Positions 16,650 through 27,004 of a DNA stretch of 64,000 nucleotides are shown one piece after another. Source of the stretch: Embleya scabrispora DSM 41855 (GTDB taxonomy: Bacteria; Actinomycetota; Actinomycetes; Streptomycetales; Streptomycetaceae). A program made the position numbers and the translations under genes. The number at the start of each line of letters is the position of its first letter. Position 1 is the first letter of the stretch. The notes under the pieces were generated by a model. The model was not told the origin of the DNA. It worked only from the letters and a program-made list of their open reading frames with translations, and did no database searches. The stretch is taken from the NCBI RefSeq assembly GCF_000372745.1, contig NZ_KB889585.1, positions 95,150 to 159,149 of the forward strand, given 5' to 3'.

Positions 16650-18308
16650 GTGACGGATTCGGTGACCGGCCCGACGACCTCCCTCGGAGGTGCTCCTCGC
16701 TTCGCTTCCCCCGCCGCGGTGCTTTCGTGGGGACGCGCCGCCTACGACGCCTATGCCGAAGGGCTCTACACCTACTGCCTCTCGGTGCTTCGGGATCACC
16801 AGGCGGCGGCGGAGTCGCTGCGCAGCACCTTCGTGCTGGCCGATCGTCACATCGGCCGGCTTCCCGACCTGGACCTACTCAAACCGTGGTTGTACGCGCT
16901 CGCCCGGTACGAGTGCCTGGTCCGGCTGGACGCGCACGTGCGGGTGGGCACCGGGCCCGCGCGGCCCGAGGACGTGCGGGTGGTGTGGGCGCACGAGCGC
17001 AGCCTGCCGCTGCTGGCCGCGGACGTCGACCAGGTCGCCGATCCGTTCCCCGGCACCGAGGCGGGCCGATCCCCCGCCCGGCGCGCCGACCTGGACGAAC
17101 TGGCCTGGCCGGACGCGGTGGGCCTGGTGCCGGAGCAACGCGAGGCGCTCGAACTGTCCGTGCGGCACGGGCTCGACCCGCGCGGCCTGGCCGCCGTGCT
17201 CGGTTGCGACGAACAGCACGCCCGCAGCCTGCTCCTGGCGGCCGGCCGCGAGGTGGACCGGACCCGGGCGGCGATGGCGGGCGCCGAGGCGTCGCACGGG
17301 TGCCCCGAGGGCCAGGAGCTGGCCACCGGGCGGCTCACCTCCGCGCTCCGCGAGCGCCTGATCGCGCACGTCGAGACGTGTCGGCGGTGTGGCCCGCAGG
17401 TGCGCCGCGCCGCGGCCCGCCTGGCGCCGACCACGGGCGCGGCCGCGGCGCCGGTCGGGCTCGCGCTGATCGCCCCGCCGGCGGCGCTGCGGATCGAGGT
17501 GCTGGGCGAGGTCGGCAAGGGGCGCTCGGCCCAGCGGCCGCCGGAGATCGCCCGGCGGGTCGCCGAGTTCGACCGGGCCGGCTTCCCGGTCTTTCGGGCA
17601 GGCGTGGTCGAGCGCGGCAATCGCCGCCGGGCCACGGTGATCGCGGCGGTCGTGGTGGCCGCGGTGGTCGCCGCGCCCGCGCTCGCCCTGTGGCAGGCGT
17701 CCGGCGGCTCGGCCGGCGAGTCGACCGCCAAGGCCGTCACCATCGCCTCCGCGCGGGTGGAGGACCCGGGCGACCCGGCCGCGGCGCCGGCTCCGATCGA
17801 ACCGGCGCGGTCGCCGGCCACGACGGGGAGCCCGACCGTCCCGAGTTCGCCGCACGGGCAGGGCTTGGCCCCGGGGCCGTCCACGGCGATGGTCGCCTCG
17901 ATCGCATCCGAGGTCGTCGCGCCCGGTGTCGCCGCGCTTCCACCGCCCGGTTCGACCGCCCCGCTGCCGCTGTTGGTGACCGCCACCCACACCGGTGACC
18001 ACACGCTCGTCACGCTGCGCAACACCGGCTCGGTCCCGGTCGACTGGCAGGCCCGGACGGCGGCGGCCTGGCTGCGACCGAGCCCCGCGCAGGGCACGCT
18101 CGCCCCGGGGCAGCAGGACACCGTCACCGTGTCGGTGGATCCCAAGCGGGCCCCGCGGGGATCGTGGACGGCCGCGGTGGTGGTGGATCCGGGCGGCACG
18201 GTGATCACCATCGAGGGCCGCACCGGCGAGCCGACGCCGTCGCGCCCCCCGGCCGGCACACGGCCCGCGCGAACAACGCCGCCGCGCAGTCCCGAGCCGA
18301 CGGGCTGA
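16650..18308 (+). CDS. Sigma-like / zinc anti-sigma-like / TM / BACON-like fusion protein (copy 2)
   Basis: A 552-residue paralogue of the preceding protein. The sigma-2-like part is at about 35-95 ([34 protein letters not shown]), the region-4-like part at about 155-205 ([38 protein letters not shown]), then HVETCRRC (about 240-247; H-x3-C-x2-C), a membrane helix at about 327-350 ([18 protein letters not shown]), a Pro/Ala-rich linker and a BACON-like beta domain (about 442-522; [18 protein letters not shown]). GTG 16650 is used. Overall similarity between the copies is low outside these motifs, so the duplication is old. Function unknown; same inference as copy 1. Confidence 0.72.
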   Translation: MTDSVTGPTTSLGGAPRFASPAAVLSWGRAAYDAYAEGLYTYCLSVLRDHQAAAESLRSTFVLADRHIGRLPDLDLLKPWLYALARYECLVRLDAHVRVGTGPARPEDVRVVWAHERSLPLLAADVDQVADPFPGTEAGRSPARRADLDELAWPDAVGLVPEQREALELSVRHGLDPRGLAAVLGCDEQHARSLLLAAGREVDRTRAAMAGAEASHGCPEGQELATGRLTSALRERLIAHVETCRRCGPQVRRAAARLAPTTGAAAAPVGLALIAPPAALRIEVLGEVGKGRSAQRPPEIARRVAEFDRAGFPVFRAGVVERGNRRRATVIAAVVVAAVVAAPALALWQASGGSAGESTAKAVTIASARVEDPGDPAAAPAPIEPARSPATTGSPTVPSSPHGQGLAPGPSTAMVASIASEVVAPGVAALPPPGSTAPLPLLVTATHTGDHTLVTLRNTGSVPVDWQARTAAAWLRPSPAQGTLAPGQQDTVTVSVDPKRAPRGSWTAAVVVDPGGTVITIEGRTGEPTPSRPPAGTRPARTTPPRSPEPTG

Positions 18309-18375
18309 GCCGGGTCCGTTCCGGGCCGAGTTCGCCCGGAGTCGGGCCGACCGGCCGAGCCCGTCCCGGTGGGAC

Positions 18376-19119
18376 TCAGTCGACCGGATCCGCCGGATGC
18401 GGTGCGATCGGTCGGCCACCCGCGAGCCTGGCCTCACACGCCGCGACCAGTACCGCGTAGGCCGCCTCGCCCATCAGCTCGCGCAGCTCCGGGCCGTACG
18501 ACTCGTACACCGGCTCGCCGGCGCCGTGTGCCTCGGTGCTTCCGGTGCACCACCAGTGCAGGTCGTGGCCGCCCGGGCCCCAGCCCCGGCGGTCGTACTC
18601 GCCGATCGTCACCATCAGCACGCGGGTCTCGTCCGGCCGGTCGATCCAGTCGTAGGTCCGGCGCACCGGCAGCTGCCAGCACACGTCCGGCTTGGTCTCC
18701 AGCGGGTGCACGCCCTCACGCAGCGCGAGGGCGTGCAGCGAACAGCCGGTGCCGCCGGCGAACCCGGGCCGGTTCAGGAACACGCACGCCCCGTCGACCA
18801 GCCGCGTGCGCTTGTCGCCGTCCTCGAACTCGCTGACGCCCTGCTCCATGGCCAGGTCGTGGAACTGCCAGGTCTGCGGCGTCAGCCGTTCCGCCCACGT
18901 CAGCACCCGCGTCTCGTCGTCCTCGTCCGACCAGTGCGCGCCCAGCGAGCAGCACCCGTCGGGCGCGCGGCCGGCCACGACGCCGTGACAACCGGCGCCG
19001 AAGATGCACTGCCAACGCGAGGTCAGCCAGGTCAGGTCGCAACGAAAGAGTTGATCGGCGTCCTCGGGGTCGGGGAATTCGAACCAAGCGCGCGGAAAAT
19101 CCAGGTCTACCTCAGGCAC
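18376..19119 (-). CDS. Cysteine-cluster protein (DUF3109/YkgJ-like)
   Basis: A 247-residue soluble protein with many conserved-looking cysteines: [20 protein letters not shown] followed by CHGV, then [23 protein letters not shown] and [14 protein letters not shown]. The pattern fits the YkgJ/DUF3109 group of putative metal-binding proteins, probably holding zinc or an Fe-S cluster. WWCTGS lies near the C-terminus. The start is GTG 19119 ([15 protein letters not shown]), because TACGCT at 19131-19126 is a -10 box six bases upstream, giving a leaderless message; a longer frame to 19257 has no similarity. Its function is unknown. Divergent from the Ppx/GppA gene. Confidence 0.7.
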   Translation of the reverse strand: MPEVDLDFPRAWFEFPDPEDADQLFRCDLTWLTSRWQCIFGAGCHGVVAGRAPDGCCSLGAHWSDEDDETRVLTWAERLTPQTWQFHDLAMEQGVSEFEDGDKRTRLVDGACVFLNRPGFAGGTGCSLHALALREGVHPLETKPDVCWQLPVRRTYDWIDRPDETRVLMVTIGEYDRRGWGPGGHDLHWWCTGSTEAHGAGEPVYESYGPELRELMGEAAYAVLVAACEARLAGGRPIAPHPADPVD

Positions 19120-19225
19120 ACGACAAGCGTAGGGCCCCGGTCCGGATGGTCGGTCGGGCAAAGGTGTGGCAACCGAGGGAACGCCCCCGCTCGCGCGTGT
19201 GGGGCGACGGATTACCTTCGTGACC

Positions 19226-20152
19226 ATGCGACTCGGTGTTCTCGACGTGGGCTCCAATACGGTCCACCTGCTCGTGGTCGACGCCCATCAGGGTGCTCGA
19301 CCCCTTCCCGCGTACTCGCACAAGCGCGAGTTGCGCCTGGCGGAACTCCTGGAGCCGGACGGGAGCATCGCCCCACACGGGGTCGATCTGCTGGTCCGGA
19401 CGATGGCCGCCGCCCTGGAGATCGCCGAGGACAAGGGCGTCGAGGACCTGCTGCCGTTCGCCACGTCCGCGGTACGCGAGGCGGCCAACTCCGAGGCGGT
19501 GCTCGATCGGGTGCGGCGCGAGACCGGCGTGGACCTGCAGGTGCTGACCGGTGCCGACGAGGCCCGGCTGACCTTCCTGGCGGTGCGCCGCTGGTTCGGC
19601 TGGTCCTCCGGGCGGCTGCTCGTGCTCGACATCGGCGGCGGCTCGCTGGAAATCGCGGCGGGCGTGGACGAGGAGCCGGACGCGGCGGCCTCGCTGCCGC
19701 TGGGCGCGGGCCGGCTCACCCGGGCCTGGCTGCACACCGACCCGCCATCCCCGGACGAGATGCGGGTGCTGCGCAAGCATGTACGCGCGGAGATCGCCCG
19801 AACGGTCGCCGAGTTCACCCGGCTCGGTCGGCCCGACCACGTGGTGGCCACGTCCAAGACGTTCAAGCAGCTGGCCCGGATCGCCGGCGCGCCGGCCTCG
19901 GGCGAGGGCCCGTACGTCAAGCGCTCGCTCAGCCGGGCCGGTCTCGCCGACTGGCTGCCCCGGCTCGCGGCGATGACCTCCAGCGAGCGGGCCGCCCTGC
20001 CGGGGGTGTCCGTGGGCCGGGCTCCGCAACTGGTCGCGGGTGCGATAGTCGCCGACGCGGCGTTGGACCTGTTCAACGTGGCGGCGCTGGAAGTGTGTCC
20101 GTGGGCGCTGCGCGAGGGGATCATCCTGCGGCGCCTGGACTGGATGGACTGA
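19226..20152 (+). CDS. Ppx/GppA family phosphatase
   Basis: A 308-residue member of the ASKHA-fold exopolyphosphatase/pppGpp phosphohydrolase family. Phosphate-binding loops are [15 protein letters not shown] (residues 5-19) and [24 protein letters not shown] is the conserved segment between them. It has only the two N-terminal actin-like domains (about 300 residues), like the short Ppx1 of actinobacteria, so polyphosphate hydrolysis is more likely than pppGpp hydrolysis, but this is not settled by sequence. ATG 19226 follows the -10-like TACCTT (19213-19218) by seven bases, suggesting a leaderless mRNA. Confidence 0.88.
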   Translation: MRLGVLDVGSNTVHLLVVDAHQGARPLPAYSHKRELRLAELLEPDGSIAPHGVDLLVRTMAAALEIAEDKGVEDLLPFATSAVREAANSEAVLDRVRRETGVDLQVLTGADEARLTFLAVRRWFGWSSGRLLVLDIGGGSLEIAAGVDEEPDAAASLPLGAGRLTRAWLHTDPPSPDEMRVLRKHVRAEIARTVAEFTRLGRPDHVVATSKTFKQLARIAGAPASGEGPYVKRSLSRAGLADWLPRLAAMTSSERAALPGVSVGRAPQLVAGAIVADAALDLFNVAALEVCPWALREGIILRRLDWMD

Positions 20153-20253
20153 GGCCGGCCGTTCACCCGGATGCCGTGGTCGCCGCCCGGATCGCCCACA
20201 CCCACGTGTGGGATACCACCGGGTCGGCGGCCGATGGTTCTACTCTGGGCGAC

Positions 20254-21138
20254 GTGGCCGACCACGACATACTCCACGGTACGGGGGCCGACACGTCCGA
20301 GGCGCGGGTGCCGGACGCGGTTTTGCGCGTGCCCGACGCGAAGATCGCCCTGTCCACCGCCTCCGTCTACCCCGAGTCCACCGCCGACGGTTTCGAGATC
20401 GCGGCCCGGCTCGGCTACGACGGGATCGAGGTCATGGTCTCGACCGATCCGGTGAGTCAGGACGTCGAGGCGCTGCGCCGGTTGTCCGACCACCACGGTG
20501 TGCCGATCGTGTCCGTGCACGCGCCCTGCCTGTTGATCACGCAGCGGGTGTGGGGGACGGACCCGTGGACCAAGCTGGTGCGCGCGCGGGACGCGGCCGA
20601 GCGACTCGGTGCGAAGACCGTCGTGGTGCACCCGCCGTTTCGGTGGCAGCGCAGCTACGCCCGCGACTTCGTGCGCGGCATCGACCGCATGGCGGGCGAG
20701 ACCGACGTGCTGTTCGCGGTGGAGAACATGTTCCCGCTGCGCTACCGGGACAAGGAGGTCGCCGCGTACGCGCCGGACTGGGATCCCTCCGACGAGGACT
20801 ACCGGCACTTCACGCTCGACCTGTCGCACACCGCGACCTCACGCTCGGACGCGCTGGACATGCTGGCCCGGATGGGCGACCGGTTGGGGCACGTGCACCT
20901 GGCCGACGGCAGCGGCTCGCTCAAGGACGAGCACCTGGTGCCCGGACGCGGCACCCAACCGTGCGCGGAACTGCTCGAACACCTCGCGCGCACCTCGTTC
21001 GCCGGGGCGATCGTGCTGGAGGTCAACACCCGCCGAGCCGCCTCGCGCGCCGAACGCGAGGCGGATCTGGCCGAGGCGCTCGCGTACACCCGGTTGCACC
21101 TGGCGGCCGAGGCCGAGGCGGAGCGGCGCTATGGCTGA
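20254..21138 (+). CDS. Sugar phosphate isomerase/epimerase family protein
   Basis: A 294-residue TIM-barrel protein of the AP-endonuclease-2/xylose isomerase-like superfamily. Metal-site residues typical of the family are seen in order: [34 protein letters not shown] (Glu), TLDLSHTAT (Asp-His), [10 protein letters not shown] and IVLEVNTRR (Glu). The reaction could be isomerisation or epimerisation of a sugar or polyol; not decidable here. The GTG at 20254 is preceded by TACTCT at 20241-20246, seven bases upstream, consistent with leaderless transcription. A CCCAC-GT-GTGGG palindrome lies at 20201-20212. The TetR gene downstream overlaps by eight bases. Confidence 0.82.
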   Translation: MADHDILHGTGADTSEARVPDAVLRVPDAKIALSTASVYPESTADGFEIAARLGYDGIEVMVSTDPVSQDVEALRRLSDHHGVPIVSVHAPCLLITQRVWGTDPWTKLVRARDAAERLGAKTVVVHPPFRWQRSYARDFVRGIDRMAGETDVLFAVENMFPLRYRDKEVAAYAPDWDPSDEDYRHFTLDLSHTATSRSDALDMLARMGDRLGHVHLADGSGSLKDEHLVPGRGTQPCAELLEHLARTSFAGAIVLEVNTRRAASRAEREADLAEALAYTRLHLAAEAEAERRYG

Positions 21139-21757
21139 AGCGCGAACCGCGGCCGGCGCGGCCGGCGCGCGGCGGGGTCCGGGCCGCCCGCCCGGCCGGC
21201 GCGGCAACGCCTCGGCGACGCGCGAGGGCATCCTGGAGGCGGCGCGCGCCGAGTTCGCCGCGCGCGGCTACGCCGGTGCCTCGGTGCGCGCGATCGCCCG
21301 GGGCGCGGGGGTGGATCCGGCGCTGGTGCACCACTACTTCGGGCCCAAGGACCGGGTGTTCATCGCGGCGATGGACCTGCCGCTGGAACCCGAGGTGCTG
21401 GTCGCCCGGGTGTTCGCGGGGGGTGTCGAGCAGGCGGGCGAGCGCCTGGCCGAGGCGTTCGTGACGCTGTGGGAGCATCCGGACACCGGCACCCGGCTGC
21501 TGGCCATCCTGCGCACGTCGGTCGTGGACGGCGGCAATCCGGCGTTTCGCGAGTTCGTCGGCGCCGAACTGATCGCGCGCCTGGCCGAGGGGATCGGTGG
21601 CGACGACGGTGCGCTGCGGGCGAACCTGTGCGTGAGCCAACTCCTGGGGGTCGCGCTCACCCGCTACGTGCTGCGACTGGAACCGATCGCCTCGACGCCG
21701 GCGGCACGGCTCGCCGAACGGCTCGCGCCGATCCTGCAGCGCCATCTGACCGGCTGA
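21131..21757 (+). CDS. TetR/AcrR family transcriptional regulator
   Basis: A 208-residue regulator with the helix-turn-helix at about residues 22-70 ([20 protein letters not shown] then [20 protein letters not shown]). The C-terminal region resembles the TetR_C_17-like group ([20 protein letters not shown]). ATG 21131 overlaps the end of the isomerase gene by eight bases, so the two are co-translated; the regulator may control this small operon or something elsewhere. The N-terminal tail is rich in Gly/Arg/Pro. Ligand unknown. Confidence 0.88.
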   Translation: MAEARTAAGAAGARRGPGRPPGRRGNASATREGILEAARAEFAARGYAGASVRAIARGAGVDPALVHHYFGPKDRVFIAAMDLPLEPEVLVARVFAGGVEQAGERLAEAFVTLWEHPDTGTRLLAILRTSVVDGGNPAFREFVGAELIARLAEGIGGDDGALRANLCVSQLLGVALTRYVLRLEPIASTPAARLAERLAPILQRHLTG

Positions 21758-21879
21758 GCGCGATCCGACCCGGCGCGCGGCGGGTCGCATGGTGGACGTC
21801 CGCGCCGCAGGTCGCGGTCGCGGACGTAAGCTCGAAAGCACCCCGGATCCACCGGTGAATTGCTGAGAGGGTGTGTGCA

Positions 21880-23733
21880 GTGCCGCAACTCAGGTCTCGG
21901 ACGGTCACCCACGGTCGCGAAATGGCGGGCGCCCGCGCCCTCCTCATGGCCGCAGGCGTCAAGCGTGAGGACTTCGGCAAGCCGATCATCGCGGTTGCCA
22001 ACAGCTTCACCGAGTTCGTACCGGGGCACACCCACCTTCAGCCGGTCGGCCGGATCGTGTCCGAGGCGATCTCCGCCGCGGGCGGCATCCCGCGCGAGTT
22101 CAACACGATCGCGGTCGACGACGGCATCGCGATGGGCCACTCGGGCATGCTCTACTCGCTGCCCTCGCGCGAGTTGATCGCCGACGCCGTGGAGTACATG
22201 GTCAACGCGCACCAGGCCGACGCCATGGTGTGCGTGTCGAACTGCGACAAGATCACCCCCGGCATGCTGATGGCCGCGCTGCGGCTGAACATCCCGGCCG
22301 TGTTCGTCTCCGGTGGTCCGATGGAGGCCGGTACCGCGGTCATGGTCGACGGCCGGGTGCGCCCGCACCTGGACCTGATCACCGCGATCTCCGACTCCGC
22401 GTCCGACCAGGTCTCCGACGAGGACCTGGAGCGGATCGAGAACGCCGCGTGTCCCACGTGCGGTTCGTGCGCGGGCATGTTCACCGCCAACTCGATGAAC
22501 TTCCTGGTCGAGGCGATGGGCCTGGCGCTGCCCGGCAACGGCTCGGTGCTCGCGACGCACACCGCGCGCAAGGCGCTGTACGAGGACGCGGGCCGTACGG
22601 CGGTGGAGATCACCAAGCGCTACTACGAGCAGGACGACGAGAGCGTGCTGCCGCGCAACGTGGCGACCCGGAAAGCGTTCGAGAACGCGATGGCGATGGA
22701 CATCGCCATGGGCGGCTCGACCAACACCATCCTGCACCTGCTCGCGGCCGCGCAGGAGGCCGAGATGGACTTCACCATGGCCGACATCGACGCGCTCTCG
22801 CGGCGCGTGCCGTGTCTGGCCAAGGTGGCGCCGAACAACGCGCCGTACCATGTGGAGGACGTGCACCGCGCGGGCGGCGTGCCCGCGCTGCTCGGCGAGT
22901 TGTACCGCGCCGGGCTGCTGCACGAGGACGTCCGTTCGGTGCACACCGACTCGCTCGCCGAGTGGCTCAAGACGTGGGACGTGCGTGGCGGTTCGCCCTC
23001 CGCCGAGGCGGTCGAGCTGTTCCACGCGGCGCCCGGCTGCGTGCGCTCGGCCACCGCGTTCAGCCAGTCCGAGCGCTGGGACTCGCTCGACCTGGACGTG
23101 GCCGCGGGCTGCATCCGCGACGTCGAGCACGCCTACAGCAAGGACGGCGGGCTGGGCATCCTGTACGGCAACCTCGCCGAGGCGGGCTGCGTGGTCAAGA
23201 CCGCGGGAGTGGACGAGTCGATCTGGACCTTCTCCGGCCCGGCCGTGGTGGTCGAGTCGCAGGAGGCGGCCGTCGACGCGATCCTGACCAAGCGGGTCAA
23301 GGAGGGCGACGTCGTGGTCGTGCGCTACGAGGGTCCCAGGGGCGGTCCGGGCATGCAGGAGATGCTCTACCCGACGTCCTTCCTCAAGGGCCGCGGGCTC
23401 GGCGCGAAGTGTGCGCTGATCACCGACGGGCGCTTCTCCGGCGGTACGTCGGGCCTGTCCATCGGGCACGTCTCGCCGGAGGCGGCGGCCGGCGGCACGA
23501 TCGCGCTGGTCCAGGACGGCGACATCATCAGCATCGACATCCCGAATCGGCGGATCGACCTGGAGGTCTCCTTCGAGGAACTGGCCGAGCGTCGCGAGCG
23601 GCTGCTGCACGACCTGGGCAAGTACCGCCCGGTGGACCGCGACCGGGTGGTCAGCACCGCGTTGAAGGCGTACGCGGCGATGGCCACCAGCGCGGACAGG
23701 GGCGCGGTGCGCGACGTGTCGATGTTCGACTGA
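21880..23733 (+). CDS. ilvD: Dihydroxy-acid dehydratase IlvD
   Basis: A 617-residue Fe-S dehydratase of branched-chain amino acid synthesis, converting 2,3-dihydroxy-isovalerate or -methylvalerate to the 2-keto acid. The cluster cysteines are in [10 protein letters not shown] and [17 protein letters not shown]; the C-terminal [19 protein letters not shown] is the family signature. The longer insert form, with C-x3-C cluster region, is that of E. coli-type enzymes. GTG 21880 ([12 protein letters not shown]) is chosen since GAGAGG lies nine bases upstream and related proteins start there. TAAGCT at 21827-21832 may be the -10 box. No leader peptide or T-box was seen. Confidence 0.95.
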   Translation: MPQLRSRTVTHGREMAGARALLMAAGVKREDFGKPIIAVANSFTEFVPGHTHLQPVGRIVSEAISAAGGIPREFNTIAVDDGIAMGHSGMLYSLPSRELIADAVEYMVNAHQADAMVCVSNCDKITPGMLMAALRLNIPAVFVSGGPMEAGTAVMVDGRVRPHLDLITAISDSASDQVSDEDLERIENAACPTCGSCAGMFTANSMNFLVEAMGLALPGNGSVLATHTARKALYEDAGRTAVEITKRYYEQDDESVLPRNVATRKAFENAMAMDIAMGGSTNTILHLLAAAQEAEMDFTMADIDALSRRVPCLAKVAPNNAPYHVEDVHRAGGVPALLGELYRAGLLHEDVRSVHTDSLAEWLKTWDVRGGSPSAEAVELFHAAPGCVRSATAFSQSERWDSLDLDVAAGCIRDVEHAYSKDGGLGILYGNLAEAGCVVKTAGVDESIWTFSGPAVVVESQEAAVDAILTKRVKEGDVVVVRYEGPRGGPGMQEMLYPTSFLKGRGLGAKCALITDGRFSGGTSGLSIGHVSPEAAAGGTIALVQDGDIISIDIPNRRIDLEVSFEELAERRERLLHDLGKYRPVDRDRVVSTALKAYAAMATSADRGAVRDVSMFD

Positions 23734-23763
23734 GCCATGCCCGACTGATCCACGGCGATTGCC

Positions 23764-23800
23764 ACAAGGGCGTCCCGGCTGCGGCCGGGGCGCCCTTTGT
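23764..23800 (+). terminator. Terminator after ilvD
   Basis: A GC-rich hairpin with left arm 23764-23778 (ACAAGGGCGTCCCGG) and right arm 23785-23800 (CCGGGGCGCCCTTTGT), one mismatch and one bulge, ending in TTTGT. It lies 31 bases after the ilvD stop. Confidence 0.7.
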
Positions 23801-23815
23801 CGTGCGCGTGGGTCC

Positions 23816-23860
23816 TTGACGAGGGGCGGCCGGCGCGCGCATATTCAACACATGATGAAT
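23816..23860 (+). promoter_or_regulatory. Promoter and operator of ABC transporter operon
   Basis: TTGACG (23816-23821) and CATATT (23840-23845) are 18 bases apart, and the ATG follows six bases later, so the message would be leaderless. An imperfect 18-bp palindrome, ATTCA-n-CA-nn-TG-n-TGAAT (23843-23860), spans the -10 box and the start codon and could be a repressor site. Confidence 0.5.
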
Positions 23861-24631
23861 TATGCCGGGGACGACGCGATCCGAGCCGAGGGGCTACGGG
23901 TCGTGCGTGGTGGGCGCGTGGTGCTCGACGACGTCTCGTTCGGGGTGCCGCGCGGGAGCGTGACCGGGCTGCTCGGACCGAGCGGTTGCGGCAAGAGCAC
24001 GCTGATGCGCGCGATCGTCGGCGTGCAGGCGCATGTGAGCGGGCGGCTGGACGTGCTGGGCCGGCCCGCCGGGCACGCCGGACTGCGCAGCACGATCGGC
24101 TACGTGACCCAGGCGCCGTCGGTCTACGCGGACCTGACCGTGCGGGAGAACCTGCGCTACTTCGGCTCGATCCTGGGCGCCGCGGCGGGCGAGGTGGATC
24201 GGGTGCTCGGCGAGGTGGACCTGATCGACCGTCAGGATGCGGCCGTGGCCCGGCTCTCCGGCGGGCAGCGGGCCCGAGTCTCGCTGGCCGCCGCGCTGCT
24301 GGGCGCGCCGGAGCTGCTGGTCCTGGACGAGCCCACGGTCGGCCTGGACCCGGTGTTGCGGCGCGATCTGTGGGGCCTGTTCCACCGGCTCGCGGCCGGC
24401 GGCGTCACGCTGCTGGTGTCCAGTCACGTGATGGACGAGGCCGAGCGCTGCGAGCGGCTGTTGTTGCTGCGCGAGGGCGTGCTGCTCGCCGACGAGACCC
24501 CGGCCGCGCTGCTGGCGCGCACCGGGACGCAGGACGCGGAGTCGGCCTTCCTCACCCTGGTCGAGGCGGCGGCCGGGCCGGGCTCGACCGCCGCCGCCCT
24601 CTCGCCTTCGGCTCCCGGGAGTGCGTCGTGA
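23852..24631 (+). CDS. ABC transporter ATP-binding protein
   Basis: A 259-residue ATPase. Walker A GPSGCGKST, Q-loop VTQAP, signature LSGGQRARVSLA, Walker B LLVLDEPTVGLDP and the H-loop SSHVMDEAE are all intact, so it should be active. It belongs to the CcmA/DrrA-like drug and polymer exporter group. ATG 23852 (MMNYAGDDAIRAEG) is set by the promoter spacing. The permease gene follows with a GTGA overlap, forming a two-gene exporter; the substrate is not known. Confidence 0.9.
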   Translation: MMNYAGDDAIRAEGLRVVRGGRVVLDDVSFGVPRGSVTGLLGPSGCGKSTLMRAIVGVQAHVSGRLDVLGRPAGHAGLRSTIGYVTQAPSVYADLTVRENLRYFGSILGAAAGEVDRVLGEVDLIDRQDAAVARLSGGQRARVSLAAALLGAPELLVLDEPTVGLDPVLRRDLWGLFHRLAAGGVTLLVSSHVMDEAERCERLLLLREGVLLADETPAALLARTGTQDAESAFLTLVEAAAGPGSTAAALSPSAPGSAS

Positions 24632-25365
24632 CCGGCACCGCCACCACCGCCACCGCGCGCCGCGTGCTCGCCCAGCTGCGGCACGACCCGCGCACCATCG
24701 CGCTCATGCTGCTCGTGCCGTGCGTGCTGCTCACGCTGCTGTACTGGCTCTACGACGGCCGGCCGCAGCAGTTCGACCACATCGGCGGGCCGCTGCTGGG
24801 GATCTTTCCGTTCGTGGTGATGTTCCTGGTCACCTCGGTGGCCACGCTGCGTGAGCGGTCCACCGGCACGCTGGAGCGGCTGCTCACCATGCCGATCGGC
24901 AAGCTGCAACTGATCGGCGGCTACGCGCTCGCCTTCGGTCTGGTCGCGGTGGTCCAGGCGGTTGTGGCCACCGGACTCGCGATCGGGCTGCTCGATCTGG
25001 ACGTGGCGGGGCCGACCTGGCTGATCCTGTGCGTCGCGGTGCTCGACGCGCTGCTCGGACTCGCCCTGGGGTTGCTGGTGAGCGCCTTCGCCAACACCGA
25101 GTTCCAGGCCGTGCAGTTCCTGCCCGCGGTGATCCTGCCGCAGTTCCTGCTGTGCGGGCTGTTCGTGCCGCGAGATCAGATGCAGCCGGTGCTCGAAGCC
25201 GTCTCCGATGTGCTCCCGCTGTCCTACGCGGTGGATGCGATGCTCCGGCTGAGCACCGAGAGCGAGGTCTCCGGCCTGCTGCTTCGCGATGTCGCGGTGA
25301 TCGCCGGCTGCGTGCTCGCGGCTCTCGCGCTCGGCGCGCTGACCCTGCGCCGGCGCACCCCATAG
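24628..25365 (+). CDS. ABC-2 type transporter permease
   Basis: A 245-residue integral membrane protein with about six helices. It matches ABC-2 permeases of the NatB/DrrB type, with the cytoplasmic ERSTGTLERLLTMPI segment that contacts the ATPase and LPAVILPQFLLCGLFVPRDQ near the fifth helix. GTG 24628 overlaps the stop of the ATPase gene (GTGA), indicating coupled translation. The pair would act as a (2+2) exporter in the cytoplasmic membrane. Confidence 0.88.
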   Translation: MTGTATTATARRVLAQLRHDPRTIALMLLVPCVLLTLLYWLYDGRPQQFDHIGGPLLGIFPFVVMFLVTSVATLRERSTGTLERLLTMPIGKLQLIGGYALAFGLVAVVQAVVATGLAIGLLDLDVAGPTWLILCVAVLDALLGLALGLLVSAFANTEFQAVQFLPAVILPQFLLCGLFVPRDQMQPVLEAVSDVLPLSYAVDAMLRLSTESEVSGLLLRDVAVIAGCVLAALALGALTLRRRTP

Positions 25366-25449
25366 GACACGTGTACGTACCGTACGGTGGCCACTGGAGG
25401 CACCCGGCGTGCCTCCGGAGGACCAACGGACGCGAGAAAGTGTGGGGCC

Positions 25450-26259
25450 ATGGCTCAGCGGGTCGCCGTCGTCGGCACCGGGAAGATCGGTGAAGCGCTG
25501 TTGTCCGGGATGATCCGGGCGGGCAAGAGCCCGGGCGACCTTCTGGTCACCACGCGCCGGGCCGAGCGGGCCGAGGATCTGCGTCGTCGCCACGGCGTGG
25601 AGGCGGTCACCAACGCCGAGGCCGCCAAGGCCGCCGACATCCTGATCCTGACGGTCAAGCCGCAGGACATGGCCGCGCTGATGGACGAGTTGGCCCCGCA
25701 CGTGCCCGCCGACCGGCTGGTCGTCAGCGGCGCGGCGGGCATCACCACCTCCTTCCTGGAGGCCCGCCTGGCCGCCGGCACGCCCGTGGTGCGGGTCATG
25801 TCGAACACGCCCGTGCTGGTGGACGAGGGGATGAGCGCGATCTCCGGCGGCGCGCACGCCACCGAGGAACACCTGGCGCGGGTCGAGGAGATCTTCGGCT
25901 CGGTCGGCAAGACCATCCGCGTCCCGGAGAAGCAGCAGGACGCGGTCACCGCGCTGTCCGGCTCCGGCCCGGCCTACTTCTACTTCCTGGTCGAGGCGAT
26001 GACCGACGCCGGCATCCTGCTCGGGCTGCCGCGGGCCGCCGCGCACGACCTGATCGTGCAGGCCGCGATCGGCGCGTCGGTGATGCTGCGCGACTCGGGC
26101 GAGCACCCCACGCTGCTGCGCGAGGCGGTGACCTCCCCGGCCGGCACCACGATCGCCGCGATCCGCGAGTTGGAGAACCACGGCGTGCGCGCCGCGCTGC
26201 TGGCCGCGCTGGAGGCCGCGAGCAACCGGTCGCAGGAGATCGCCGAGGGTCTCAAGTGA
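25450..26259 (+). CDS. proC: Pyrroline-5-carboxylate reductase
   Basis: A 269-residue enzyme catalysing the last step of proline synthesis, reduction of 1-pyrroline-5-carboxylate with NAD(P)H. The N-terminal Rossmann motif is VAVVGTGKIGEALLSGM, and the C-terminal signature is SGSGPAYFYFLVEAMTDAG, followed by TSPAGTTIAAIRELE. Length is normal. ATG 25450 has GGGG just upstream. The 10-bp palindrome ACCGTACGGT lies at 25379-25388. It is followed by a HAD phosphatase gene with a four-base overlap. Confidence 0.93.
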   Translation: MAQRVAVVGTGKIGEALLSGMIRAGKSPGDLLVTTRRAERAEDLRRRHGVEAVTNAEAAKAADILILTVKPQDMAALMDELAPHVPADRLVVSGAAGITTSFLEARLAAGTPVVRVMSNTPVLVDEGMSAISGGAHATEEHLARVEEIFGSVGKTIRVPEKQQDAVTALSGSGPAYFYFLVEAMTDAGILLGLPRAAAHDLIVQAAIGASVMLRDSGEHPTLLREAVTSPAGTTIAAIRELENHGVRAALLAALEAASNRSQEIAEGLK

Positions 26260-26939
26260 AGCCCGACCTGGTGATCTTCGACAACGACGGTGTGCTGGTG
26301 GACAGCGAGCCGATCGCCAATCGGGCGCTCGCCGGCCTGCTCACCGAACTGGGCGTGCCCACCAGCTACGAGGACTCGCTGCGCGACTACCTCGGCGGCA
26401 CCATGGCCCGCGTGCACACGATCGTCCGCGAGCGGGACGGCGTCACGCTGCCCGACGACTTCGATCACGTCTATCACGAGCGCGTGTTCGCCGGGTTCCG
26501 GGCCGAGCTCGAAGCCGTGGCCGGGGTCGCCGACGTGCTCGCCGCCCTCGACCTCGCGGGTGTCCCGTACTGCCTGGCCTCGTCCGGCACGCACGAGCGG
26601 ATCCGGCTCGCGCTGACCCGGACCGACTTGATCGGGCGCTTTCCCGACCCGATCCGGTTCAGCGGCCAGGACGTCGCGCAGGGCAAGCCCGCACCCGATC
26701 TGTTCCTGCACGCCGCGGCCGCGATGGGCGTCGACCCGGTGCGCTGTGTGGTGGTCGAGGACAGTCCGCTGGGCGTGCAGGCGGCGCGGGCGGCGGGGAT
26801 GACCGTCCACGGCTATGCCGCGATGACCCCGCCGGAGCGGCTGGCGGACGCCGATTCGTTGTTCAAGGACATGGTCGACCTGCCGGAGCTGCTGGGAGTA
26901 CATCCGCCTTCGGACGGTTTTTCCGGCCGCGGAATCTGA
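26256..26939 (+). CDS. HAD family phosphatase (beta-phosphoglucomutase-like)
   Basis: A 227-residue HAD-IA hydrolase. Motif I is FDNDGVLVDSEP (residues 8-19), motif II ASSGTHERI, motif III QGKPAPDLF and motif IV VVEDSPLGVQAA. A helical cap lies between motifs I and II, as in beta-phosphoglucomutase and sugar phosphatases. Probably dephosphorylates a small sugar phosphate. GTG 26256 overlaps the proC stop (GTGA), so it is co-translated with proC, though a functional link is not evident. Confidence 0.85.
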   Translation: MKPDLVIFDNDGVLVDSEPIANRALAGLLTELGVPTSYEDSLRDYLGGTMARVHTIVRERDGVTLPDDFDHVYHERVFAGFRAELEAVAGVADVLAALDLAGVPYCLASSGTHERIRLALTRTDLIGRFPDPIRFSGQDVAQGKPAPDLFLHAAAAMGVDPVRCVVVEDSPLGVQAARAAGMTVHGYAAMTPPERLADADSLFKDMVDLPELLGVHPPSDGFSGRGI

Positions 26940-27004
26940 CGATTCATCAAAAGATCTTCCCGGCCTCTGTCCGTCGAAGTGACCCGTCGGTAGCGTGCAC
27001 GCCC

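Noticed and set aside
21780..21880. Attenuator, leader peptide or T-box before ilvD
   Set aside because: No run of Leu/Ile/Val codons and no T-box core were found; the leader would be only about 40 bases.
21664..23610. A 648-codon open frame on the minus strand opposite ilvD, and similar long antisense frames at 30673-32571 and 51115-53334
   Set aside because: They are His/Arg/Asp-rich shadows produced by third-position G+C bias of the real genes; none shows family motifs or a ribosome site.
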